Below, piece by piece: positions 29,215 to 36,944 of a DNA stretch of 64,000 bases. The stretch covers positions 496,001-560,000 of the forward strand of contig OZ251530.1 in assembly GCA_965243095.1 (NCBI GenBank). Reading direction: 5' to 3'. The position numbers were made by a program, and so were the translations under genes. The notes beneath the pieces were generated by a model. That model worked only from the letters and a program-made list of their open reading frames with translations, was not told the DNA's origin and made no database searches. Positions within the stretch are counted from its first letter, which is position 1. Every line of letters starts with the position of its first letter. This stretch comes from VXYL01 sp965243095 (GTDB lineage: Bacteria > Pseudomonadota > Gammaproteobacteria > Pseudomonadales > Azotimanducaceae).

Positions 29215-30803
29215 ACAGGAAACGCTCATCGACCGGACGCAACCGGGCTCGATCGCGCCGCAAGCAGGCGCTTAGGCGCTCCGTTCCGCCAAATGCCGCC
29301 AAAGCGGTATTCGTCGCGGGTCTGCTTTCGTTGTCGCTTGCGACGACGTTCACCTCGTCGGATGCGGCGTTTTCGAGCTTCGATCTTCGCGCCATCGTGG
29401 CTGTCGCCGTCACGGTGAACGGCGCGATCCTCTGCGGCTTGTTGCTCGCTTTGCGTCCGGGGTGGTTGACCAACGCGCTGCTCACGGCGCTGACGGTGTT
29501 TGGCGTTGCCACGGCCTACGCCATTCACGCGGTGTCGCACTCGCTCCTGCTGTGGGCGCTTCTCGGTGCATCCGCTGTCGCCTTGTTCGTCGCGTTCGGC
29601 TTCATGGATCGATGGCGATGGGCCGTGCCGCGATTGGCCGTGTTGGCGCTTCTTGCGCTTTCCCCTCCCGTAGCCAGCTATTGTTGGTGGCATTGGTGGC
29701 GGCAAGAAACCCCCAGCGTGACGGTGCGAGACCCGAATGTCCGTGCGATCGCCTTCGCGCGCAAACCCAACGTCTATTTCGTGTCCTTCGACGGCGTCGC
29801 GCCACGGGCGGTGCTGCGCAAGTATCTGGGCATTGAGACGACGGCGTTTCACGATCTCTTCGAAGCGCGCTTCCGCCGCTTCGAGAACTTTTTCGCCAAT
29901 GCCATCCATACCAGACACTCGATCGGCACCGTGCTCGCTTTGACCGAACACGCTTACGGCCAGATGCTGCAACAGGTCGCCAAAACCGCAACGGACGAGG
30001 ACTGGGATCCGCGGCTGTTTTCCGGCCACAACCGCAGCCCGCTCTTGGAGATCTTCAAGAGCAACGGCTACGAGACGACCACCGTTTATCAAGACACATA
30101 TTTCGGTGGCAGCAAAGGGCCGCATGTGGATCGCTACTTCACCATTCGCAACCGCACTGTGTGCGGACTGCTTGATGGCAACGTGCGGGCATTCTCCTTC
30201 TGGGGATACTGTTCCGCCTTTGACGCTCTCGACCGACTCGACGGCACCAGTGCGTCTGTGCAAGTGATCGACCGCTTGCGCGAGGTTGGCCAACGCGACG
30301 GGCCGCAGTTCGCAATGGCGCACATCTACAAACCCGGCCACACGGACGGCTCTTTTCGCTACCACGACGAGACCGCTCTGGCCGAGTTCCGCGCCCAGTA
30401 TTTGCGCGAGAGCGGCAAGGCGGCCGAGATTCTGGCGCGGCTACTCCGGCATCTGGACGAAAACGACCCGCAGGCGGTTCTGCTGGTGTATGGCGACCAC
30501 GGCGCGTTGCTGTCCCGAGGCGTGGCGTTCGAGGCCGCGCCGGCATTCGTTGTGCAAGACAACTACGGGATCTTGGGCGGCGTGTATCCGCCCGGGGCGT
30601 GCAGCGAGTGGCTTGACGACGCGGGGGGCGGGGGGGGGGGGGGCAACTACCTCACCGTGCTGGACGCCGTCCATGCGGTGCTGCGTTGTCTCTCCGATGG
30701 CCCCGTCCTGCGCTATTCCCGGGGCGCTCGCCGCATCGGTGGGTGGAAGGGCGTCGTGCCGGATGGTTGGAACATGACGTATGGAGCTTTCTTGTATGAG
30801 TAG
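29211..30803 (+). CDS. Membrane-bound sulfatase/alkaline-phosphatase superfamily enzyme
   Basis: 530 residues starting at a GTG that overlaps the preceding stop (GTGA). A basic N-terminus precedes about five membrane helices (about residues 30-165). A C-terminal alkaline-phosphatase-type domain follows, with metal-site motifs NVYFVSFDGV, a HTRHSIG nucleophile region, HIYKPGHTDG and LLVYGDHGALL. Family members hydrolyse or transfer sulfate or phospho-groups on surface polymers. The G14 tract (30630-30643) lies near the C-terminus inside a Gly run; slippage would change the last ~50 residues. A frame opening at 28587 is a shadow of the methyltransferase. Confidence 0.82.
   Translation: MNRKRSSTGRNRARSRRKQALRRSVPPNAAKAVFVAGLLSLSLATTFTSSDAAFSSFDLRAIVAVAVTVNGAILCGLLLALRPGWLTNALLTALTVFGVATAYAIHAVSHSLLLWALLGASAVALFVAFGFMDRWRWAVPRLAVLALLALSPPVASYCWWHWWRQETPSVTVRDPNVRAIAFARKPNVYFVSFDGVAPRAVLRKYLGIETTAFHDLFEARFRRFENFFANAIHTRHSIGTVLALTEHAYGQMLQQVAKTATDEDWDPRLFSGHNRSPLLEIFKSNGYETTTVYQDTYFGGSKGPHVDRYFTIRNRTVCGLLDGNVRAFSFWGYCSAFDALDRLDGTSASVQVIDRLREVGQRDGPQFAMAHIYKPGHTDGSFRYHDETALAEFRAQYLRESGKAAEILARLLRHLDENDPQAVLLVYGDHGALLSRGVAFEAAPAFVVQDNYGILGGVYPPGACSEWLDDAGGGGGGGNYLTVLDAVHAVLRCLSDGPVLRYSRGARRIGGWKGVVPDGWNMTYGAFLYE
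30630..30643 (+). repeat. G14 homopolymer inside the sulfatase-like gene
   Basis: Fourteen consecutive G, preceded by a separate G6 run at 30623-30628. It encodes a Gly run in the protein. Confidence 0.95.
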
Positions 30804-30832
30804 CCTGTATGCTTGTATGAGTAGCCTGTATG
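30791..30832 (+). repeat. Two tandem 21-bp repeats across a stop/start junction
   Basis: The unit CTTGTATGAGTAGCCTGTATG occurs at 30791-30811 and again at 30812-30832, followed by a partial third AGTAG. The first copy holds the sulfatase stop codon (30801-30803); the end of the second supplies the ATG of the next gene (30830). Confidence 0.95.
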
Positions 30833-32032
30833 AGTAGGGACAAGCCGCCCAGCCCCGCCAAGCTGCGCCGCATCGCACTGCGCTACCAAGGGTTGGCCGG
30901 TGCGCGGCGCATCGGCGCGGGCCTCGCCGGTATGCGCAAGACGCTGGAGCGCTTGGGCTATGTGCAGATCGACACCATCTCCGTGGTGGCGCGGGCGCAT
31001 CACCACACGTTCTTCACCCGCGTTTCGCGGTACGACGAAGCTGCCGTGAACCGCCTGCTCGCGGCGCGGCAGGCGTTCGAGTACTGGTGCCACGCGGCGG
31101 CCTACCTGCCCATGCGCGACTACCGCTTCGCCGTGCCGATGATGCGGGCGAAAGCCAGCGGCGAGCTGTGGAACCATCGCGCCGAGGCCAAAGTGCGCGC
31201 TTGGGTGCTGGATCGCATTCGCGCCGAAGGCCCGCTGTTCGCCCGCGATTTCGAGCAGGCGCCGCGGCAAGGCAAAGGCTGGTGGGATTGGAAACCGGCG
31301 AAACGCGCCCTTGAGCAGTTGTTCATGGAAGGCGCGCTGACGACCGCCGAAAGGCAGGGGTTCCAGAAGCGCTACGAGCTGGCGGAGCGGTTCCTGCCGG
31401 CGGACATCGACACCACGGAACCCACACTGACGGAACACGCCGACCATGTGGTGGACGTCGGCCTTGGCGCCCACGGCTTCGCCACCGAGGCGACGCTGGC
31501 GTACTTTCGCCGCGACGCCCGCGTCCGCGCCGCGGTGCGCCAACGGCTCGCGGATCGCGTCCGCCAAGGCGAACTGGTGCGAACGCGAACGTGCGCCGGG
31601 GAGCGCATCTACGCCCGGCCGGGCGTGTTGGACACGAACACAAAACCACTGCCGCCGGTGGCGCGCATCCTCTCGCCGTTCGACAACGCGGTCATCCAGC
31701 GGCGGCGCTCGCTGGAGGTGTTCGGCTTCGACTACACCATCGAGTGCTACCTGCCGGCGGAAAAGCGCCGCTACGGCTACTTCGCCCTGCCCATCCTGTT
31801 CGCCGATCGGCTCGCCGGGCGCATGGATTGCAAGGCGCACCGCGGCGAAGGCCGCTTCGAGGTCAAAGCGCTCTACTTGGAGGACGAGGAGGCGATGGCC
31901 TCCGATGCGCTCCTGCCGGCGCTCGCCACGGCGGTGCGCGAGTACGCGGCGTTCACCGGCTGCGGCGAGGTGCAGGTGCGCCAAGTCTCCCCGGCGGCGT
32001 TCTCCGCGCCATTCCAGCGCATGTTCCGGTAG
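30830..32032 (+). CDS. ycaQ: YcaQ/AlkX-type DNA glycosylase (winged-helix)
   Basis: 400 residues, the usual size for the HTH_42 family. The catalytic-site motif Q46-I-D48 (GYVQIDTISVV) is of the YcaQ (AlkX) subtype rather than the QxQ of AlkZ. Other family marks are ARAHHHTFFTR, EYWCHAAAYLP and the C-terminal ILSPFDNAVIQRRR. These enzymes unhook DNA interstrand crosslinks by removing alkylated bases. The ATG lies in the second copy of a 21-bp tandem repeat, 26 bp after the sulfatase stop. Confidence 0.9.
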   Translation: MSRDKPPSPAKLRRIALRYQGLAGARRIGAGLAGMRKTLERLGYVQIDTISVVARAHHHTFFTRVSRYDEAAVNRLLAARQAFEYWCHAAAYLPMRDYRFAVPMMRAKASGELWNHRAEAKVRAWVLDRIRAEGPLFARDFEQAPRQGKGWWDWKPAKRALEQLFMEGALTTAERQGFQKRYELAERFLPADIDTTEPTLTEHADHVVDVGLGAHGFATEATLAYFRRDARVRAAVRQRLADRVRQGELVRTRTCAGERIYARPGVLDTNTKPLPPVARILSPFDNAVIQRRRSLEVFGFDYTIECYLPAEKRRYGYFALPILFADRLAGRMDCKAHRGEGRFEVKALYLEDEEAMASDALLPALATAVREYAAFTGCGEVQVRQVSPAAFSAPFQRMFR

Positions 32033-32139
32033 CGATGGCGTTTGGCCCGCGTTTTCGCCGCGGCGTTCAGGTTCCGTTCATGCCCGCTGGCACACACTCG
32101 CCGCCGTCAGCCAACAAGCGGCCCGAAAGGAGGCGCGAC

Positions 32140-33615
32140 ATGAACCGCACTGCCACCGCAATCGCCTTGATCGCCCTGCCCCCCGTTGCGGCGTTCGCCG
32201 GCACCACCGGCGAAGCGCCGCCGGCGGTGCTGCCGCCGGACGAGACGCGCATGAGCGTGGAGATCCCCTTGGAGGAAGCGCTGCGCGTCACCGGCGCGGA
32301 ACTGCTGCGCGTGAACGAATTGCTCGACGAACGCACGGAGTTCGACGCCGAGAACTTCCGTTTGGCCGAACTGGTGCTGGTGGCCCGCTCCGAAGCGACC
32401 ACCGCCGGCGAAGCCGAACTGCTGATCATGGATTGGCGCTCCGGCGAGTTCGACATCCCGGCCGCCGCGCAAGGCGAATGGTACGAAGTGCGCATCCCCG
32501 CGCCGGAGGAGGAGCTCGGCGGCGCCTGGCTGCTCGATCTGGTGGGCGACGTCACCGTGGACATGCTTGTAGCGGTGCTTGAACCTTCCCCCGAGGCGGC
32601 TGCGCTGCTTTCCGGGCCGTCCACGCGCACCGTGTACCGCGTGGTGGACGGCCGCCGCGCCAAGGTGACCACGCGGTGGGTACACAGCCCGCACTACTAC
32701 CACGTGTACCACTACCACCACGGCTGGCCGTACCGCTACTTCTGGGGGCCGTGGCACTACGAGCTGGTGTACCGGCCGCACTTTCGCCATCACTACCGTT
32801 ACCACGACGGGCATCGGCAAGTGCGCCACAAGCTCCGCGACACCCGCCGCCACCACCGCAAGCTGCGCCGCATCCACCCGCGGGCGCGGGTGATCGTGCG
32901 CGAACATCGCGCCGACCGCACACGCCAAACGCGCCGCACGGAGCATCGAGTCCCGCGTGCGGAGCCTCGCCGCGACCGCTCCCCTCGCCATTCGCGCACC
33001 CGCCGGGGAGAGCGCCAACACGCCATCGCAAGCGCCCGCGAATCTGCGAGAAGCGTCACTGTGCGACGGGGCGATGTGGCAAGGCCATTGCCGAACCGGC
33101 GGAACTACGTCCGCACCGCGCCTTCGGAATCGAGCCGCCAAACGCGCCCGACACCTCGCGCCACCGCAACCCAACCACGCGCGCAATCAGTACGCCTTGC
33201 TCCAGAGCGGACAATCACTCGCCCCCTCCCGCGCCAACGCGAATTCGCCCGGCGGCCGGCACCGCGCACCGCGGTCGCACCCGTCGAGCGTTCGGTGCGG
33301 GCGCCAACCGCGCGGCAGGTCCGCCAGCGGCCCGCGGATTCGCTCGCTCGCCGAACTGCGACGCCACCTCGCGCGCCCCAGCGCACGACGGCAAGGCCAG
33401 CACCGACGCGCCGCGATTTCGACCGTTCGCCTTCGCGCCAAGTGACGCCGGCACCTACGCGAACCGAAGTTCGCCCGCGTTCGCGCCCGCAACCACAAGC
33501 CGCACCGCGCCATGTCGAGCCGCCGCCGCGAGCCACCGCCGAACCGCGCCCAAGCGAACCGCCACGTTCGCGCAGACCGAGCCGCGGCGACCGGCCGGAA
33601 CGGCATCTGCGCTAG
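32140..33615 (+). CDS. Secreted Arg/His/Pro-rich low-complexity protein
   Basis: 491 residues starting at an ATG with an AAGGAGG site 6 nt upstream. A short signal peptide (AIALIALPPVAAFAG) leads to an acidic, folded-looking domain (about 25-165). A His/Tyr/Trp-rich bridge follows (YYHVYHYHHGWPYRYFWG), and then about 270 residues extremely rich in Arg, Pro, Thr and Ala. The tail repeats a motif like P-x-[NR]-R-R-[ND]-[YF] (PLPNRRNY, PLPRQREF, PAPTRRDF). The strongly basic tail may bind nucleic acid, lipopolysaccharide or polyanionic polysaccharide outside the cell. No family recognised; a longer frame from 31591 is a shadow. Confidence 0.72.
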   Translation: MNRTATAIALIALPPVAAFAGTTGEAPPAVLPPDETRMSVEIPLEEALRVTGAELLRVNELLDERTEFDAENFRLAELVLVARSEATTAGEAELLIMDWRSGEFDIPAAAQGEWYEVRIPAPEEELGGAWLLDLVGDVTVDMLVAVLEPSPEAAALLSGPSTRTVYRVVDGRRAKVTTRWVHSPHYYHVYHYHHGWPYRYFWGPWHYELVYRPHFRHHYRYHDGHRQVRHKLRDTRRHHRKLRRIHPRARVIVREHRADRTRQTRRTEHRVPRAEPRRDRSPRHSRTRRGERQHAIASARESARSVTVRRGDVARPLPNRRNYVRTAPSESSRQTRPTPRATATQPRAQSVRLAPERTITRPLPRQREFARRPAPRTAVAPVERSVRAPTARQVRQRPADSLARRTATPPRAPQRTTARPAPTRRDFDRSPSRQVTPAPTRTEVRPRSRPQPQAAPRHVEPPPRATAEPRPSEPPRSRRPSRGDRPERHLR

Positions 33616-33624
33616 CGCCGGAAT

Positions 33625-35157
33625 CTATCTGGATTGGCGCAGGTAGCGTTCCGCCAAGACAGGGTTTGGATCGGTTTTGGTGTAGTGGTCGCGTAAAGCG
33701 CTCGCGGCTTCGCGTTTCGCGTCCGCGTCGGAAACGGCGCTGAGGAAACGATCGATCAACGAGTGATCGTAATCGGCGGGCTTCTCGATGAAGTCTTGGA
33801 TTGTGGCGAGCAGCGCTTCATCCCGGACCCGGGACTTTCGCAGCGCCAAGAGGTTTCTCGCGGCGGACTCCCGATCGATCCAATACCAAGCGGAGAAAAC
33901 AGCATCGACGGCACCGGAGGCTTCTTGCAGCTCGGTAGGCAAGGAGGTTGCCCAGCGCCACGCTTCGTTCGGGTCGCGTTGCGCTTCGCGGGGTGCCAGC
34001 GAGCGCGCCCACTGCGCTTGGAATTGCGGATCGGAAATCTCGTCCGTCAAGCGCACGGCGAGCGCCGCATCCTCGACGTACATGCGGTGCAACACCATGT
34101 CCAGCGCTTGTTTGCGCAGCTTGGGATGAATAGTGCCGACCCAGACGACGTTGTCTGGATGTGGCGGCACAACAAACGCCACCTGCATCAGGACGGCCAT
34201 CTGCTTGCCGAAGTCGAGTGTTTGGAAGTGTTCGAAAGCGCGTTGCGGTTGATGGGCGGAGATGTACTCGAACACGCCGGACAGCGCCGCGTTTTGCGTC
34301 GCCGCGGGCAGCTCGTCCACCTTCGCGAGCGCCGCGTCGATATCGCTTCTGGCGAGGTGGCGTAGCGCAGCCCCTATCAGGTTGCGGATCCGATCTTTGG
34401 GGGCGGTCGTCTCGAGCCACTCGATGGGGCCGGTGGGGTCGTTGCTGTCCCAGTGGCCGAAGATCGCGAGTTCCATCGAATGCCGCAGCGAATGGTCGAG
34501 CTTCGCCGCCATCGCCATCGCCTCGCGGGGCGCCACGGCCGCCCAGGCGATGGCCACCGCTTCCAGTTGCTCGCGCACATTGCCGCCGCTTTGCAGCGCG
34601 CGGTTCCACGCCGCTGCCATGTCGTCGGTGTCCGTGGTGCGAGCCGCCCAGGTGGATGCGTGTTGCGCAACCGCCTCCGCCTGCAATTGTTCGACCACAA
34701 GCGCCCGCTGTTCCGCGTCGAGATCGAGCTCCAAGATGGCGGCCGAGGCGATGCGCAGGGCCTCGCCGTTCAAGCCCGCCGCGTGGGCCACCGCGGCTTC
34801 CAAGTCCACATGGGCCCACGCTCGGAACACGGCGCCGATCCAAGACGGCTTGCTGGCGCGACGCAGAGCATGGCTTACTGCCGCCGTTGGATCGACCGCG
34901 ACGTAGCGGATGTACAGCACGCGGGCGATGTCGTAGCGGTGCGGCGTGGGCGGCTGCTGTTCCAACTCGGCGAAGAGCCGGCGCAACTCCGCTTCGTCCG
35001 CGTTGGCGGCGAGGCGGTAGAGGGAGGCGTTGCGCTCGAAGTCGTCTTGGATGGCGGCGACGGAGGCGAGTGCGTTCGACGCATGTTCCTCGGCGGCAGG
35101 GCCTGCGGCTGGCAAGCACACCAGAATGGCCAACACGAACCCGCAGCGGTTTGTCAT
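33625..35157 (-). CDS. Exported helical-repeat protein (paralogue of upstream gene)
   Basis: 510 residues with a signal peptide (MTNRCGFVLAILVCLPAAGPA). The body is alpha-helical repeats of a W-A-x-x-D-P/D-x-x-A-A form, for example SWIGAVFRAWAHVDLEAAVAH and PNEAWRWATSLP. They resemble TPR/HEAT-like solenoids and suggest protein binding. It is clearly paralogous to the gene upstream (RYDIARVLYIRYVAVDP versus RYDISRVLYLRFVSLDP) and its ATG overlaps that gene's stop (ATGA). No enzyme motif; function unknown. The frame opens at 35481 but the signal peptide and coupling mark 35157. Confidence 0.8.
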   Translation of the reverse strand: MTNRCGFVLAILVCLPAAGPAAEEHASNALASVAAIQDDFERNASLYRLAANADEAELRRLFAELEQQPPTPHRYDIARVLYIRYVAVDPTAAVSHALRRASKPSWIGAVFRAWAHVDLEAAVAHAAGLNGEALRIASAAILELDLDAEQRALVVEQLQAEAVAQHASTWAARTTDTDDMAAAWNRALQSGGNVREQLEAVAIAWAAVAPREAMAMAAKLDHSLRHSMELAIFGHWDSNDPTGPIEWLETTAPKDRIRNLIGAALRHLARSDIDAALAKVDELPAATQNAALSGVFEYISAHQPQRAFEHFQTLDFGKQMAVLMQVAFVVPPHPDNVVWVGTIHPKLRKQALDMVLHRMYVEDAALAVRLTDEISDPQFQAQWARSLAPREAQRDPNEAWRWATSLPTELQEASGAVDAVFSAWYWIDRESAARNLLALRKSRVRDEALLATIQDFIEKPADYDHSLIDRFLSAVSDADAKREAASALRDHYTKTDPNPVLAERYLRQSR

Positions 35158-36797
35158 CGTTTGCCCTCGGCGAACTTCCCGTACTGCTTGGCTTTCTCGG
35201 AGTTCGGGTTGACGTCCGTGTAGTAGTTGACGAGGTGCCGCGCCGCCCGCGCTTTGGCGGACGCCGAGTCGATGTGCTCGAACAGCGCCTCCGCTTGCGC
35301 CGGGTGAAAGGTGACGCGGGCGGAAACGGCTTCTTCCAACACGCGGTCGCGCACCTCCCCCGGGGGCGTGTCGGTCAAAGCGTCCAACGCCGCTTCGGGA
35401 TCCCGGTCGTGCCACTGGCGGAACACGGCGCTGGCGGCGGAGCCGCTCGCTATGGGGGCTAGCGACGTGGCCCAACGCCAAGCGTCCCGCGGATTCCGTT
35501 CCACTTCGCTGCCAACGACGTGATTGGCCACCTTATGTTGGATTTCGGGATCCTCCATCGCGCCGATTTTTCGCAATAGACGCTCGCGGTCCGCGTCGTG
35601 GGCACCCCATGCCACCAGTGCCAGCCCCGTGCCGCGAACATCGTCCGGCAAACCGAGCGCCCAAGAGAGGGCTTTGTCCGGCGCCGCGCGCCCCAACTGA
35701 TGGGCTAGGTTGCCCAAGTCCCGCATGCTCACCTGCGCCTTCTCGTGGGCGGCCAGCGATTGGTACAACGCGATGGATTCGCCCGGGGCCACGTCGGCCA
35801 AGGTGGACAGCACCGCGGACAGGGCTTGCCCGCGCGCCGGTTCCGGCATGGTGGCGAGCGTGGTCAACGCCGCGTCCGTATCCTCGGCGGCCAGCGACTC
35901 CATCGCCGCCACCACAAGCTCCGGCGGGCGCTTGTGCGGTTCCCGCGCCAGCACCCAGTCCACCGCGGCGTGGGGGTCCACCTCCGCCCATGCGCGCAGC
36001 GCGTGCGGTTGGGTTTTCTCCCGGGTGATCGTGTCCAAGGCTTCAATGGCCGCCATCGCCAAAAACGGATCCGTGTACACCCATGCCTCGGCCGCCTCGC
36101 GCAGCAAGCGGCGGCGTTCCTTCCAGTTCGACGTGGGGATGGCCTCGGCCAGCCGCCACGCCTCGGCCAAATCCCGGCCTTCGAACAGCCAGCCCTCCCA
36201 GAGCAACGCGTTCGCCAACGCCGCCGGCGTGCGCATGAGGGCGGCCGCCGCTTCGCGTTGCGCGTGCGAGATGTCGAGTTCCAGAATCGCCTCGGCAGCG
36301 GCGTGGCGGGCCAGCGGCCCCAGCGTGGCGGCGTGGGCGACGGCGGCGTCGAAATCGACATGCGCCCAAGCGCGGAACACGGCGTTGACCCAAGACGGTT
36401 TGGCGGTGTTGGCCAACAAATGGTCCACGGCCACCGGGGGATCGAGCGAGACGAACCGCAGGTAGAGCACCCGCGAGATGTCGTAGCGGTGCAACGCGGC
36501 CGGCAGCGTCGGCGCTTCGGCGAGCAGTGCTTGCACTCGGTCGGCGTCCGCATCCGCCAGCAGCTCGTAGAGGGCGTTGTTGCGGTGGAAGTCTCTCGCC
36601 TCGGCGGCGATGTCCGCCAGCGTTGGCATTGCCGGCGGGGCGGGGGTCTCTGCGCGTTCGGTTTCGAGTTCGGTGTGGGTGACCGGCGGTTCGGGCGCCG
36701 AGGTGTCGCGCCCGGCGAGCAAGTACCAAAGAACCGCGCCGACGATCGTCAGCGTAAGCGCGATGGCCACGATCCACCGGGTGGGCATGGCGCACAT
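35154..36797 (-). CDS. Membrane-anchored helical-repeat protein
   Basis: 547 residues. One N-terminal membrane helix (RWIVAIALTLTIVGAVLWYLLAG) anchors a Pro/Glu-rich linker and a large alpha-helical repeat domain with recurring AW..DP.AA(V/L) units (RAWAEVDPHAAVDWVL, DRDPEAALDALTD). It is presumably periplasmic. The tandem paralogue downstream carries a cleavable-type signal instead, so the pair may be a tethered and a soluble subunit of one complex. The ATG at 36788 (three codons in) is an equally good start because GGGGA lies about 9 nt before it. Confidence 0.8.
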   Translation of the reverse strand: MCAMPTRWIVAIALTLTIVGAVLWYLLAGRDTSAPEPPVTHTELETERAETPAPPAMPTLADIAAEARDFHRNNALYELLADADADRVQALLAEAPTLPAALHRYDISRVLYLRFVSLDPPVAVDHLLANTAKPSWVNAVFRAWAHVDFDAAVAHAATLGPLARHAAAEAILELDISHAQREAAAALMRTPAALANALLWEGWLFEGRDLAEAWRLAEAIPTSNWKERRRLLREAAEAWVYTDPFLAMAAIEALDTITREKTQPHALRAWAEVDPHAAVDWVLAREPHKRPPELVVAAMESLAAEDTDAALTTLATMPEPARGQALSAVLSTLADVAPGESIALYQSLAAHEKAQVSMRDLGNLAHQLGRAAPDKALSWALGLPDDVRGTGLALVAWGAHDADRERLLRKIGAMEDPEIQHKVANHVVGSEVERNPRDAWRWATSLAPIASGSAASAVFRQWHDRDPEAALDALTDTPPGEVRDRVLEEAVSARVTFHPAQAEALFEHIDSASAKARAARHLVNYYTDVNPNSEKAKQYGKFAEGKR

Positions 36798-36859
36798 TCC
36801 CCGCGGAGTTGTTGATGGCGATTAGACCACAACCAGAACGTAGGGTTTCCTCACGTCCC

Positions 36860-36919
36860 GGGAGCGCGCTCGCCCGCACAAGATGAAACAGAAAATGCGG
36901 GCGAGACGCCCGCGCTCCC
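36860..36919. repeat. Large inverted repeat between glmS and the repeat-protein genes
   Basis: A 19-bp left arm (GGGAGCGCG-CTCGCCCGCA, 36860-36878) pairs perfectly with TGCGGGCGAG (36896-36905) and CGCGCTCCC (36911-36919), with a five-base ACGCC interruption on the right arm and a 17-nt loop. It lies in the 147-bp gap downstream of glmS. It could act as a terminator or mRNA-end structure for glmS, or be a dispersed REP-like palindrome. Confidence 0.6.
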
Positions 36920-36944
36920 AGGGCGGCCCATCCGGGCGTGGCCG

